The notes under the pieces were generated by a model. That model did not search any database, was not told where the DNA came from, and worked only from the letters and a program-made list of their open reading frames with translations. The translations under genes and the position numbers were made by a program. Below are positions 23,829-32,069 of a DNA stretch of 53,782 bases, one piece after another. Within the stretch, counting starts at the first letter, position 1. Every line of letters starts with the position of its first letter. Source of the stretch: an uncultured Mucilaginibacter sp. (GTDB lineage: Bacteria; Bacteroidota; Bacteroidia; Sphingobacteriales; Sphingobacteriaceae); the NCBI RefSeq assembly GCF_903893715.1, contig NZ_CAITNG010000048.1, forward strand, positions 1 to 53,782, written 5' to 3'.

Positions 23829-24194
23829 ATGGAGATCAAAGGTAAAATACACGAAATTACGCCGACTACACAGGTTACTGAGTCGCTGAAAAAAAGAGAA
23901 ATGATACTCGAATACATCGAGAACCCACAATATCCTGAATATCTGAAGTTTGAGGCTATACAAGACCGTTGCGCTTTATTGGACAATGTTAAAGTTGGCG
24001 ACGATGTTGAAGTTTTCTTCAACCTGCGCGGCCGCCCCTGGACAGACAAAACAGGCAAAAAATCATATTTTAACTCGATGGCATTGTGGAAGATCAATGT
24101 ACTGAGTGGGGGCAGCGCTGCCGCAGCACCTGAGTACGCCGCTCCGGCCAACCTGAGCGCAGCGCCTGGCGAGGATGACGATCTGCCGTTTTAA
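23829..24194 (+). CDS. DUF3127 domain protein
   Basis: 121 aa. MEIKGKIHEITPTTQVTESLKKREMILEY, then KFEAIQDRCALLDNVKVGDDVEVFFNLRGRPW and YFNSMALWKIN, is the full DUF3127 domain (about 1-95). It has an OB-fold-like pattern often compared with single-stranded DNA-binding proteins. A low-complexity Ala-rich tail ends in GEDDDLPF, closely resembling the acidic hydrophobic SSB C-terminal tip (DDDIPF). That supports an SSB-like role, by inference. Confidence 0.85.
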   Translation: MEIKGKIHEITPTTQVTESLKKREMILEYIENPQYPEYLKFEAIQDRCALLDNVKVGDDVEVFFNLRGRPWTDKTGKKSYFNSMALWKINVLSGGSAAAAPEYAAPANLSAAPGEDDDLPF

Positions 24195-24230
24195 GCGGTA
24201 AGATGGTTCAAAAAAAATAGCGATGATTAG

Positions 24231-24259
24231 ATAGCGATGGGTTTCAAACCCATCGCTAT
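24231..24259. repeat. REP-like palindrome, upstream copy
   Basis: A 29-base palindrome made of atagcgatgggttt, a central c, and aaacccatcgctat. It differs from the downstream copy only at the centre base. A partial half copy, agcgatg (24240s context, atagcgatgattag at 24219-24231), precedes it. It flanks the transposase gene on the 5' side. Confidence 0.75.
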
Positions 24260-24317
24260 TTGTGTTTTAAGGGAATATTATTTTGTGTAGCTTGTGGCAT
24301 ATTTTTGAAACACAACA

Positions 24318-24746
24318 ATGCCACATAGTTATTCTGCTTTATGGATACACCTTATTTGGTCGACAAAAAACCGAGAGCCAATACTGACCAAGCCTTTAAG
24401 GGCCGAAGTATTTAAAGTGATATTGGACATAGCCACAGACCACGAAATTTATATAGATTGCTTGAATGGCGTAGAAGACCATGTTCATTTATTGGTAAGG
24501 TTAAGGACAGATCAATCGGTAGCTGAGGTGGTAAAAACCATTAAAGGAAATTCGTGGGAGCATTTTAAACATGATCCTGAAAAATATATCAGTTGGCAGG
24601 ATGGGTTCGCGGCATTTTCAGTTAGCCCGGATAATATTAAAAGGGTGAGGGGGTATATTTATAATCAGGAGGCACACCACGAAAGCAAAGCTTTTAGCGA
24701 CGAATTGAAGCAATTAAAGGAATCGGTAAGGTCTTCTGCAAAATAA
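24318..24746 (+). CDS. IS200/IS605-like Y1 (HUH) transposase, RAYT type
   Basis: 142 aa, full length for TnpA. It starts MPHSYSALWIHLIWSTKNREPIL. The HUH motif is DHVHLLV (His-Val-His, near residue 55) and the probable catalytic tyrosine is in VRGYIYNQEAHH (near residue 114). The HUH and Tyr motifs are both intact, so it is likely functional. The enzyme cuts and rejoins single-stranded DNA at hairpins. The last codons fall inside a 45-base palindrome. The frame is intact, suggesting recent arrival or retention as a domesticated RAYT. Confidence 0.88.
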   Translation: MPHSYSALWIHLIWSTKNREPILTKPLRAEVFKVILDIATDHEIYIDCLNGVEDHVHLLVRLRTDQSVAEVVKTIKGNSWEHFKHDPEKYISWQDGFAAFSVSPDNIKRVRGYIYNQEAHHESKAFSDELKQLKESVRSSAK

Positions 24747-24785
24747 TTATAGCGATGGGTTTGAAACCCATCGCTATAATTATTT
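24741..24785. repeat. Perfect 45-base palindrome, downstream copy
   Basis: Left arm 24741-24762 and right arm 24764-24785 are perfectly complementary around a central g. The core is atagcgatgggttt/aaacccatcgctat, as at 24231. It includes the transposase stop codon (24744-24746) and ends 4 bp before the stop of the convergent aminotransferase gene. It could therefore terminate both transcripts. Confidence 0.8.
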
Positions 24786-24788
24786 GAG

Positions 24789-26045
24789 TTACTTCAACTT
24801 CTCCAATGCCGCTTTAATCCTTGGCAGCATGGCTTCAATATCTTCCAGTGTGCTGGCACCAACCGATGCGCGGAACCAGTTCAAACTTTCATCCGTACCA
24901 AATGCCGAGAACGGCACCAAAGCACAGCCAGCCTCTTTTATCAAAAAGAAATTTACATCGGCCGAGTTTTTGATCAGGTCGCCATCGGGCGTGGTTTTAC
25001 CGGTGTAGTCGATCTTTACAGTGAGGTAAATAGCGCCCATCGGCTCTATAGCGTCTACCTTAAACCCTTCGGCTTTTAATTGTACAAAACCTTTGTACAG
25101 CGTTTGCAGGCTGGCCTGTATGCGTTCTTTTAAGCTGTCGAGATAGGTGGTAACGCTGGCGCCGTCCTTTAAAAAAGAAGCCATAGCCACCTGCTCGGCC
25201 TTTGGCGACCAGGCACCCATGTGGCCAACAATGGCTTTCATGTTATTGATGATATCGGCAGGGCCAAAGCCCCAACCTACGCGCACGCCGGTTGCGGCAA
25301 AGCATTTTGAGCCGCCATCCACAAATACCACCATGTCTTTCAGTTCCGGGCGCAGGGTTACCGGGTCGTAGTGTTTGTAGCTGCCAAAAGTGAGTTGCGA
25401 ATAGATCTGGTCGTACAATATGTACAGCGGTTTTTCGCCAGCCTTGCGGGTCTTGTTTTCAGCGATGACCAGGTCGCATATTTCTTCCAGGTTCTGTTTC
25501 AAAAACATGGTGCCGGTAGGGTTTAGCGGTGAGCATAGCGCCAACAGCGTAGCGCCCTTTAAATGTGGGCGCAACTCATCGGCAGTGGGCATAAAATTAT
25601 TTTCCGGTTGGGTATCCACCATTACGCCGCGGGCTTTCAGCAGGTCGCAATAGTGGTTGTTGTTCCACGACGGTGCGGGGAAAACCACTTTATCGCCGGG
25701 ATCCACCAAGGCTAAGTAAATTGAATATATCAAAGGCCTCGAACCACCCGAAATGAGTATCTGGTTGGCTTTATAATCTAAACCGCAACGCTCCTTTAAA
25801 AATGCCGATACGCTTTCGCGCAGGCTCAACATGCCATCCGCAGGCGGATAGTTGGTTTGATTTTTATTATAGGCATCAATAATGCCGGCCTTCAGTTGCG
25901 CGGGGATGGGGTAAATGTCCGAATCAAAATCGCCAATGGTTAAATTAGCGATATTTTGTCCCTGTCGTTTCAGCTCATTGATCTCGCCGGCTATCTTGAT
26001 AATTTCAGATCCGCGGAGGTTTTGGGCCAATAATGATGATGTCAT
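24789..26045 (-). CDS. PLP-dependent class I/II aminotransferase
   Basis: 418 aa, fold type I. Visible motifs are INELKRQGQNIANLTIGDFDSD at the start, the PNPTG-equivalent SPLNPTGTMF and the PLP-binding region VDGGSKCFAATGVRVGWGFGP, whose lysine should form the Schiff base. FRASVGA near the end carries the carboxylate-binding arginine. It resembles aspartate/aromatic aminotransferases, but the substrate is uncertain. It is a single-gene unit with a promoter box directly upstream. Confidence 0.88.
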   Translation of the reverse strand: MTSSLLAQNLRGSEIIKIAGEINELKRQGQNIANLTIGDFDSDIYPIPAQLKAGIIDAYNKNQTNYPPADGMLSLRESVSAFLKERCGLDYKANQILISGGSRPLIYSIYLALVDPGDKVVFPAPSWNNNHYCDLLKARGVMVDTQPENNFMPTADELRPHLKGATLLALCSPLNPTGTMFLKQNLEEICDLVIAENKTRKAGEKPLYILYDQIYSQLTFGSYKHYDPVTLRPELKDMVVFVDGGSKCFAATGVRVGWGFGPADIINNMKAIVGHMGAWSPKAEQVAMASFLKDGASVTTYLDSLKERIQASLQTLYKGFVQLKAEGFKVDAIEPMGAIYLTVKIDYTGKTTPDGDLIKNSADVNFFLIKEAGCALVPFSAFGTDESLNWFRASVGASTLEDIEAMLPRIKAALEKLK

Positions 26046-26065
26046 GGTAGTGGTAATTTGGATTG

Positions 26066-26073
26066 CAAATATA
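26066..26073 (-). promoter_or_regulatory. -7 box of the aminotransferase gene
   Basis: TATATTTG on the minus strand, an exact TAnnTTTG match 20 nt before the ATG. TTTG at 26097-26100 is a possible -33 element with a long 23-base spacer. Confidence 0.5.
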
Positions 26074-26095
26074 GGGGTTTATTTGAGTATGAACC

Positions 26096-26554
26096 TCAAA
26101 AGAACGTAACAAACTCGGCTGGGTTTATCCTTTTGACTTCAAAGAATATGCCATCTAAGTGATCAAAATCGGTATCGGTAGTAATTAGCTTTAAACCTAA
26201 GAAAGCAGCCGAAGAGGCAATCCAGAGATCATTCTTTCCCATGTTCCTTGGTGAACTGAAATTATAATTTGTAAAAGCCGCATTTGAACGTTGGGAAAAC
26301 GAATATATTTCAACATATACATTAATGAGCGATTGATTTATATCAATGATGCCAACTTCGTCTAAAAAACTTTCAAGTATATCCATCCGCCCTACGCCCC
26401 ATTGATTTCTAATGCTAAAAGAGCGAATTTCAGCTTCGGTAACAATTGAGATATACAGTTTCTTTTGATCGGGATTTATAAAAGCATGGAGGTCGTTTAT
26501 ATTTTTCGACCTCACGAGCGCGATTAAAATATTGGTATCAAGAATAAGGTTCAT
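26096..26554 (-). CDS. vapC: PIN-domain toxin, VapC type
   Basis: 152 aa. It starts MNLILDTNILIALVRSKN with the first PIN acidic residue (Asp in LDTN). The middle has SIVTEAEIRSFSIR (Glu), NDLWIASSAAFLGLKLITTDTDFDHL (Asp residues of the C-terminal Mg site) and a terminal FEVKRINPAEF. VapC proteins are Mg-dependent RNases that cut tRNA or rRNA. The start overlaps the stop of the upstream antitoxin gene by one base. Confidence 0.88.
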   Translation of the reverse strand: MNLILDTNILIALVRSKNINDLHAFINPDQKKLYISIVTEAEIRSFSIRNQWGVGRMDILESFLDEVGIIDINQSLINVYVEIYSFSQRSNAAFTNYNFSSPRNMGKNDLWIASSAAFLGLKLITTDTDFDHLDGIFFEVKRINPAEFVTFF

Positions 26555-26775
26555 TATTTGTCATTAGCCATCTGCACAAGCAAATCATTCCACTCCTCTT
26601 CTGTAAATGGCTCGGCAGGAGGAAGTTTTTCAAGGGCTTTAACTAAATTTTCGTAGGATTTTCCCATCTTAATAGCAAATGCCGTAGTACCCCCAGCGGC
26701 CAATATCTCTTCGGGCGAATATGATTTATGCTGCCTGAATGGGCTTGCCTTGCCCGAAATGTTCTTTGGTTTCAT
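26554..26775 (-). CDS. VapB-like antitoxin
   Basis: 73 aa from the ATG at 26775, which is preceded by the strong ribosome-binding site AGGGGAAG. A longer frame to 26850 would begin upstream of the promoter box, so it is rejected. The N-terminus is basic (MKPKNISGKASPFRQHKSYS), the middle is EEILAAGGTTAFAIKMGKSYENLVKAL, and the acidic C-terminus is PFTEEEWNDLLVQM, suited to toxin binding. The DNA-binding type is not recognised. It is coupled to vapC. Confidence 0.72.
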   Translation of the reverse strand: MKPKNISGKASPFRQHKSYSPEEILAAGGTTAFAIKMGKSYENLVKALEKLPPAEPFTEEEWNDLLVQMANDK

Positions 26776-26795
26776 GTACTTCCCCTTTCTTCTAT

Positions 26796-26803
26796 CAAAT
26801 ATA
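26796..26803 (-). promoter_or_regulatory. -7 box of the vapBC operon
   Basis: TATATTTG on the minus strand, 20 nt upstream of the ATG at 26775 and inside the longer alternative frame. It therefore helps to decide the start. Confidence 0.5.
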
Positions 26804-26936
26804 AGCATAAACGGTCTAAATATAAAATTGTGCTTTGCTTTGTTACGCATTTTACATCCACATGAAATACCTCCCCACTCTTTATTTCCCTATTTACTTA
26901 CCTTTGTTTTTACACAAAACCAACCCTGCTTTTTAA

Positions 26937-26944
26937 TATATTTG
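26937..26944 (+). promoter_or_regulatory. -7 box directly before the DUF6728-like gene
   Basis: TATATTTG is an exact TAnnTTTG match ending 4 nt before the ATG at 26949. If it is used, the transcript would be leaderless or nearly so. No -33 element is at the right distance. Confidence 0.4.
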
Positions 26945-26948
26945 ACGT

Positions 26949-27092
26949 ATGTACTTTTTCAGGAAGAAAGACCCTAACCGGCCTACCAGCTTTAACCTTA
27001 AAGTAATGCATGCCATTAATGCCACGGCTATTATTATGTTTTTGGTTGGCATTATTTACGCTCTTGTTAAGCATTTTATACTACATAAATGA
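26949..27092 (+). CDS. Small single-pass membrane protein, DUF6728-like
   Basis: 47 aa: a basic start MYFFRKKDPNRPTSFNLKVM and one membrane helix at about 24-42 (NATAIIMFLVGIIYALV), ending in KHFILHK. The RKKDPNRPT.FNLK.MH start is recalled from DUF6728 proteins in Bacteroidota, of unknown function. The stop overlaps the start of ridA by 4 bp (ATGA, 27089-27092), so the two are translationally coupled. Confidence 0.7.
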   Translation: MYFFRKKDPNRPTSFNLKVMHAINATAIIMFLVGIIYALVKHFILHK

Positions 27093-27466
27093 AGACCATT
27101 GTAAAAACCGATAAGGCCCCTGCACCCATTGGGCCGTACAACCAGGCCGTTTGGGCCGGCAACCTTTTATTTGTTTCGGGCCAGGTGGCTATCGATCCGC
27201 CGACAGGTGAATTGGTGATGGACGACATCGAGACCGAGACCCACCAGGTGATGAAAAACATCAAAGCCATTTTAACCGAGGCCGGTGTCGACTTTGGGCA
27301 TGTAGTGAAAACCACTATCTTCCTGAGCGATATGGGCACTTTTGCCAAAGTGAACGCCGTGTATGGCTCTTACTTCACCGGCGATTTCCCGGCAAGGGAA
27401 ACCGTGCAGGTATCGGTATTGCCCAAAAATGTGAATGTGGAGATATCGGTAACGGCGTATAAATGA
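27089..27466 (+). CDS. ridA: RidA family enamine/imine deaminase
   Basis: 125 aa, normal length. KTDKAPAPIGPYNQAVWAGNLLFVSGQVAIDP at the start and FPARETVQVSVLPKNVNVEISVTAYK at the end are diagnostic. The arginine in FPARE binds the substrate carboxylate. RidA hydrolyses reactive 2-aminoacrylate formed by PLP enzymes such as threonine/serine dehydratases. It is probably co-transcribed with the small membrane protein and separated from recG by a terminator-like hairpin. Confidence 0.93.
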   Translation: MKTIVKTDKAPAPIGPYNQAVWAGNLLFVSGQVAIDPPTGELVMDDIETETHQVMKNIKAILTEAGVDFGHVVKTTIFLSDMGTFAKVNAVYGSYFTGDFPARETVQVSVLPKNVNVEISVTAYK

Positions 27467-27475
27467 GCCCCACCC

Positions 27476-27546
27476 AAACCCTCCCCGGTAGGGAGGGTTT
27501 TTAAAAATTAAGCGCTTAACTAAAAAAGTCTCCCCTACCGGGGGAG
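27476..27546 (+). terminator. Terminator-like hairpin and larger inverted repeat between ridA and recG
   Basis: aaaccctccc (27476-27485) and gggagggttt (27491-27500) form a stem with a 5-base loop followed by Ts, ten bases after the ridA stop. In addition ctccccggtaggg (27481-27493) is complementary to ccctaccgggggag (27533-27546) with one extra g. An alternative larger hairpin could therefore form up to 14 nt before the recG ATG. ttaagcgcttaa lies in the loop. Confidence 0.6.
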
Positions 27547-27560
27547 ATTTAGAGGGGGCT

Positions 27561-29669
27561 ATGAATCAGCAAATATTCCAAACTCCGATTGCCTATTTAA
27601 AAGGTGTGGGCGCGTCGCGTGCCGATGTGCTGCAAAAGGAGTTGGGGATAAGCAACTTTGCCGATCTGCTGCGGCATTTCCCCTTCCGGTATATCGACCG
27701 GACGCGTTTCTATAAAGTAAAGGAACTGAACCCCGACTTGCCCAACGTGCAGCTCATTGTGCGCTTGCGCAGTAAGGAAATACTTGGCGAAAAGCATACC
27801 AAGCGCCTGGTGGCCCAGGTGTATGATGATACCGGCGTGATGGAACTGGCCTGGTTTCAGGGGGTGCGTTGGGTGGAAAAGATATTGATCCCCGGTAAGG
27901 CTTATATTATTTTTGGAAAGCCCGGCTCGTTTAACGGCAAAACCCAAATGGCGCACCCCGAAATTGAACGCTATTCGCCCGAGGCACTGAAAGAAAGGGG
28001 GAATATGACCCTGCAGCCGGCTTATTCTTCGACGGAAAAACTCAAGGCCTTCCAATTGGATAGCAAGGGCATACAACACCTTGTAGCCAACCTGCTGGAG
28101 CAATGCGCTAAAGATATCCAGGAAAACCTACCCGAAACTTTGCTGAAACAGTTTAAACTGATGGGCCGCAAAGAGGCTTACTGGAATATCCACTTCCCTG
28201 CGGATGCGGCAACGTTGGCAGCGGCCACGAATCGTTTGAAATTTGAGGAGCTGTTTTTTATCCAGTTTAAACTGCTCAAAAACAAAGCCCTGCGCACGCT
28301 CAAGTTTAAAGGCAATGTTTTTGGCAGCGTAGGCGAATACTTTAACACCTTTTACAGGGATAAGCTACCGTTTGCCCTCACCAATGCCCAAAAACGCGTG
28401 CTGAAAGAAATTCGGCAGGATACCCAGCGCGGCGTACAAATGAACCGTCTGCTACAGGGCGATGTGGGCAGCGGCAAAACCGTGGTGGCACTGATGAGCA
28501 TGCTGCTGGCGATAGACAACGGTTTCCAAACCTGTATTATGGCGCCCACGGAGATTTTGGCCACGCAGCATTATGCCTCGATAAAGAGTTTGATTGATGA
28601 TGACTTTTTGGAAGTCGCCCTGCTTACCGGCTCTACCAGCGCGAAAGCACGCCGGGTGCTGCACCAGAAACTGGAAAGCGGCGAACTGAAAATACTCATC
28701 GGCACCCACGCGCTCATTGAAGATAAGGTGCAGTTTAAAAACCTGGGCTTTGTGGTGATAGACGAACAGCACCGCTTTGGGGTAGAGCAGCGCGCCCGCC
28801 TTTGGCGCAAAAACGCCGTACCACCGCATGTGTTGGTGATGACGGCGACGCCGATTCCCCGCACTTTGGCCATGACCTTGTATGGCGATCTCGATATTTC
28901 CATCATCGACGAGCTGCCCGCCGGGCGTAAACCGATTGAGACGCTGCACTATTATGAAACCCAGCGACTGCGCATGTTCGGTTTTATGAAAGAGGAAATT
29001 GCCAAAGGCCGGCAGATATACGTGGTGTACCCGCTGATAAAGGAAAGCGAAACGCTCGACCTGAAAAACCTGACGGATGGCATTGAGGTGATGGCCCGCG
29101 AGTTCCCGCTGCCGCAATACCGCATCTGCATTGTGCACGGCAAAATGAAAGCCGCCGAAAAGCAAATGGAAATGGAACGCTTTGTGAGCGGGCACGCGCA
29201 TATTATGGTAGCGACAACAGTGATTGAGGTGGGGGTGAATGTGCCCAATGCTTCGGTGATGATCATTGAGAACGCGGAGCGCTTTGGCCTGTCGCAATTG
29301 CACCAGTTGCGCGGCCGGGTTGGGCGTGGGGCCGAACAATCGTATTGTATTTTGATGAGCAGCCATAAGTTGAGTCATGATGGGAAGATACGTTTGGATA
29401 CGATGGTAAAAACGAACAACGGTTTCGAGATATCGGAGATTGACCTGCAACTGCGTGGCCCCGGCAATATTGAAGGCACCCAGCAAAGCGGCGTGCTCGA
29501 CCTGAAACTGGCCAACCTGGCTACCGACCAACAATTGCTGATGATATGCCGTAAATGCGTGGAAGATATTTTTGCCGAAGACCCGCGGCTGGAATTGCCC
29601 CAACACGCTATATTGAACCAGGCCACGCAACTGCCCGATGGTGGTTTGAGCTGGGATAAGATTTCATGA
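27561..29669 (+). CDS. recG: ATP-dependent DNA helicase RecG
   Basis: 702 aa, typical length. The N-terminal wedge OB-fold domain (about 1-240) begins QTPIAYLKGVGASRADVL. Helicase motifs are GDVGSGKT (Walker A, 300-307), MAPTEILA (Ia), DEQH (401-404, motif II), MTATPIPRTL (III), ATTVIEVGVNVP (V) and HQLRGRVGRG (VI, 581-590). The C-terminal LRGPGNIEGTQQSG completes the RecG signature. RecG remodels stalled replication forks and Holliday junctions. It has its own start 14 nt after the hairpin. Confidence 0.96.
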   Translation: MNQQIFQTPIAYLKGVGASRADVLQKELGISNFADLLRHFPFRYIDRTRFYKVKELNPDLPNVQLIVRLRSKEILGEKHTKRLVAQVYDDTGVMELAWFQGVRWVEKILIPGKAYIIFGKPGSFNGKTQMAHPEIERYSPEALKERGNMTLQPAYSSTEKLKAFQLDSKGIQHLVANLLEQCAKDIQENLPETLLKQFKLMGRKEAYWNIHFPADAATLAAATNRLKFEELFFIQFKLLKNKALRTLKFKGNVFGSVGEYFNTFYRDKLPFALTNAQKRVLKEIRQDTQRGVQMNRLLQGDVGSGKTVVALMSMLLAIDNGFQTCIMAPTEILATQHYASIKSLIDDDFLEVALLTGSTSAKARRVLHQKLESGELKILIGTHALIEDKVQFKNLGFVVIDEQHRFGVEQRARLWRKNAVPPHVLVMTATPIPRTLAMTLYGDLDISIIDELPAGRKPIETLHYYETQRLRMFGFMKEEIAKGRQIYVVYPLIKESETLDLKNLTDGIEVMAREFPLPQYRICIVHGKMKAAEKQMEMERFVSGHAHIMVATTVIEVGVNVPNASVMIIENAERFGLSQLHQLRGRVGRGAEQSYCILMSSHKLSHDGKIRLDTMVKTNNGFEISEIDLQLRGPGNIEGTQQSGVLDLKLANLATDQQLLMICRKCVEDIFAEDPRLELPQHAILNQATQLPDGGLSWDKIS

Positions 29670-29737
29670 ACCTCATGCACTAATAAATTATTCTTGCGCT
29701 CCTTTGTAATGAGCCCTTAAAATGGCCTCCCCCCGCT

Positions 29738-29792
29738 GTCCGCAGACTCCGTCTACGGACGACTATGCCCGTAGTCTCCGACTACCTACCGG
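29738..29792. repeat. Cluster of short hairpins between convergent recG and thrC
   Basis: gtccgcaga/tctacggac (stem with one mismatch), gacta/tagtc and gtagtc/gactac lie one after another, overlapping, in the 143-bp gap. They sit downstream of both genes and may end transcription from both sides. It looks like a degenerate genomic repeat. Confidence 0.4.
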
Positions 29793-29812
29793 CACGCCCA
29801 TAACGCCCCCAT

Positions 29813-31123
29813 TCACCCATTCCCCAACAACCACGCCTTAAACCCATCAAAACCCTTCCCCAAAGGCACCGATAAACTGGCTTTGCCTTCCATTTCCAAT
29901 ACCGATGCCGGCACTACAATCTTGGTGCTTATTTCGGGGGCAAATACCTCCGGGAATTTGCAGGGATGGGCTGTAGACAAGAATATACCCGCCGCTTTAC
30001 TTTCGGGATGGTGCAATTGCCAGGCTTTTAACGCACGCCAGGCTATGGCCGTATGCGGACAAACCACATAATTGTATTGCGCAAAAACTGCTTCTATCGA
30101 TTCCAAAGTCTGGGCATCGTTATAAGTATAGCCGGTAATGAGTTTTTTCAGGTCGCCCAGTTTATCTTCAAACAGGTGCGATATGCGTACCCAATTGCTC
30201 GGCGCACCCACATCCATTGCGTTCGATAGTGTGGCTACCGATGGCTTAGCCTGGTAAATGCCCGTGTTCAGGTATTCGGGCACGGTATCGTTGGCATTGG
30301 TAGCGGCTAAAAACTGTTTCACAGGCAAGCCCATTTTCCAGGCCAAAATGCCCGCGCCTATATTACCAAAGTTACCGCTCGGCACCGAAAACACTACTTC
30401 GCTTTTACCCTGCCGCAATAGTTGGGCGTAAGCGTTAAAGTAGTAAAAGGTTTGCGGTATCAACCGCGCAATATTGATGGAGTTAGCCGATGTGAGGCGG
30501 AATTGCGCGTTCAACTCAGTATCCACAAAGGCCGCTTTCACCAATGCCTGGCAATCATCAAAAGTGCCGTCCACCTCAATAGCGCGGATATTTTGTCCGT
30601 TGGTGGTGAGCTGTTGCTCCTGTATGGGGCTCACCTTGCCTTTGGGATAAAGTATGGTTACGCGGGTATTCGGTACGCCTAAAAAGCCCAGGGCAACCGC
30701 TCCGCCCGTATCGCCCGAAGTGGCTACCAGTACATCCAGCATTTTCTCGCCGTCGCGGAGGAAATAGCTCATCACACGGCTCATAAAGCGCGCGCCAAAA
30801 TCCTTGAATGCTAATGATGGCCCGTGGAACAATTCCAATACGTAAACATCCTCTTCCAACTTTACAACCGGCGCATCAAAGTTGATGGCATCATCTATAA
30901 TGGCTTTCAGATCCTTTTCGGGAATAGACCCGGCAAGGATATTTTTAGCCACTTCAAAAGCGATCTCCGGAAGGGTATACTTATCTAAATTATTGATAAA
31001 GTCTTCGCTAAGCTTCGGGATGCTCACCGGCATATACAAGCCACCATCCTGCGGCAGACTGTTAAACACGGCATCCTTAAAAGGAACCTGTACTTTCGGG
31101 TTATTGGTACTGTAAAAATTCAT
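29813..31123 (-). CDS. thrC: Threonine synthase
   Basis: 436 aa, PLP fold type II. MNFYSTNNPKVQVPFKDAVFNSLPQDGGLYMP is the standard start, LFHGPSLAFKDFGARFM carries the PLP lysine, and ATSGDTGGAVALGFLG and PSGNFGNIGAG form the phosphate loop regions. It converts O-phosphohomoserine to threonine, the last step of the pathway. The start codon overlaps the thrB stop by one base (31121-31125), so it is coupled. Confidence 0.95.
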   Translation of the reverse strand: MNFYSTNNPKVQVPFKDAVFNSLPQDGGLYMPVSIPKLSEDFINNLDKYTLPEIAFEVAKNILAGSIPEKDLKAIIDDAINFDAPVVKLEEDVYVLELFHGPSLAFKDFGARFMSRVMSYFLRDGEKMLDVLVATSGDTGGAVALGFLGVPNTRVTILYPKGKVSPIQEQQLTTNGQNIRAIEVDGTFDDCQALVKAAFVDTELNAQFRLTSANSINIARLIPQTFYYFNAYAQLLRQGKSEVVFSVPSGNFGNIGAGILAWKMGLPVKQFLAATNANDTVPEYLNTGIYQAKPSVATLSNAMDVGAPSNWVRISHLFEDKLGDLKKLITGYTYNDAQTLESIEAVFAQYNYVVCPHTAIAWRALKAWQLHHPESKAAGIFLSTAHPCKFPEVFAPEISTKIVVPASVLEMEGKASLSVPLGKGFDGFKAWLLGNG

Positions 31124-32055
31124 TATCCTATTATTTTAGGCCCCTGCTCGTTTACGGCCGATACATAAGTATTGCTGTTGATATGCAGTTTGGTTAAGTG
31201 TTGCTGTATTTTATTGGTGATGTTATGCGCGGTCTGCTCATCCTTCGCGAAAGCAAAAACCGATGGCCCCGAACCCGATATACCAAAGCTGATGGCACCT
31301 TGCTCATGCGCCAACTCCCGCAGTTTGTAAAAATCAGGGATGAGGATAGAGCGGGTGGGTTCCACCAAAACATCCTGCATGCTGCGGCCTATCAGGTCGA
31401 GGTCGTTCATAAACAAACCGCTCACCAGGCCGGCTATATTGCCCCATTGTATCACGGCGTCCTTCAACAAAACGTTTTTCCGTATCATCTGCCTTGCATC
31501 CCTTGTCGGCACATCCACATCGGGGAATACAATCGCGCAATACAAACCCTTGGGTACAGGCAGTTTGATGATGTCGAGCGGCTCATAACTGCGTATCAAA
31601 ACAAAGCCGCCTAAAACAGCCGGTGCAACGTTGTCAGCGTGCCCAAAACCGCAGGCCAGTTCCTCGCCCTTCATGGCGAAGGGCACCAGTTCCATCGGGG
31701 TCAATTGGTTATCCAACAAAGTATTAATGGCAAACAAACCGGCCACCGTACTTGCCGAACTCGAACCCAAACCACTGCCAATAGGCATTTTTTTATAGAG
31801 TTCTATCTCCACACCAATATCCGGGCGATTGATATGTTTGAGGTAATGCTGCACGCTGGCACTCACGGTGTTTTTATCAGCTACTAAGGGTAAGCGGCCA
31901 CCATCGCCCTCAATTTTCAGGATGCGCACACCCGGTGTATCGCTCAGGCGCATCACTACCTCATCGCCGGGTGCATCCACCGCGAAACCCAGCACATCAA
32001 ACCCGCAAACTACATTGGCCACCGTTGCCGGCGCAAATACTTTTATTGTTTTCAT
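31123..32055 (-). CDS. thrB: Homoserine kinase
   Basis: 310 aa, GHMP kinase family. KVFAPATVANVVCGFDVLGFA (N-terminal motif), PIGSGLGSSSASTVAGLFA (ATP loop) and GAISFGISGSGPSVFAF (C-terminal motif 3) are all present. It phosphorylates homoserine. It lies between thrA and thrC. The gap from thrA is 145 bp and holds a MITE-like repeat, so read-through must cross it. Confidence 0.95.
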   Translation of the reverse strand: MKTIKVFAPATVANVVCGFDVLGFAVDAPGDEVVMRLSDTPGVRILKIEGDGGRLPLVADKNTVSASVQHYLKHINRPDIGVEIELYKKMPIGSGLGSSSASTVAGLFAINTLLDNQLTPMELVPFAMKGEELACGFGHADNVAPAVLGGFVLIRSYEPLDIIKLPVPKGLYCAIVFPDVDVPTRDARQMIRKNVLLKDAVIQWGNIAGLVSGLFMNDLDLIGRSMQDVLVEPTRSILIPDFYKLRELAHEQGAISFGISGSGPSVFAFAKDEQTAHNITNKIQQHLTKLHINSNTYVSAVNEQGPKIIG

Positions 32056-32069
32056 TATCTTATACTATC

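Larger units (their letters stand above)
24231..24785 (+). mobile_element. RAYT/IS200-type unit bounded by matching palindromes
   Basis: One Y1 transposase gene lies between two copies of the same palindrome (24231-24259 and 24741-24785). This is the arrangement of REP-associated tyrosine transposases and of IS200/IS605 ends, where TnpA recognises hairpins. No accessory tnpB is present. Exact element ends cannot be set from one copy. Confidence 0.65.

Noticed and set aside
24741..24785. The 45-base palindrome as only an ordinary terminator
   Set aside because: A copy with the same core lies upstream of the transposase and a truncated one at 53573, so it is a repeat element first. It may also terminate transcription.
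28452..29630. Long open frame (392 codons) antisense to recG
   Set aside because: It lies fully inside the conserved recG gene, is rich in His/Gln/Arg as expected for a shadow frame of GC-rich codons, and has no motif or ribosome-binding context.
30422..30682. Short open frames opposite thrA, thrB and thrC
   Set aside because: They lie inside conserved genes and lack motifs, starts with context, or hydrophobic patterns.
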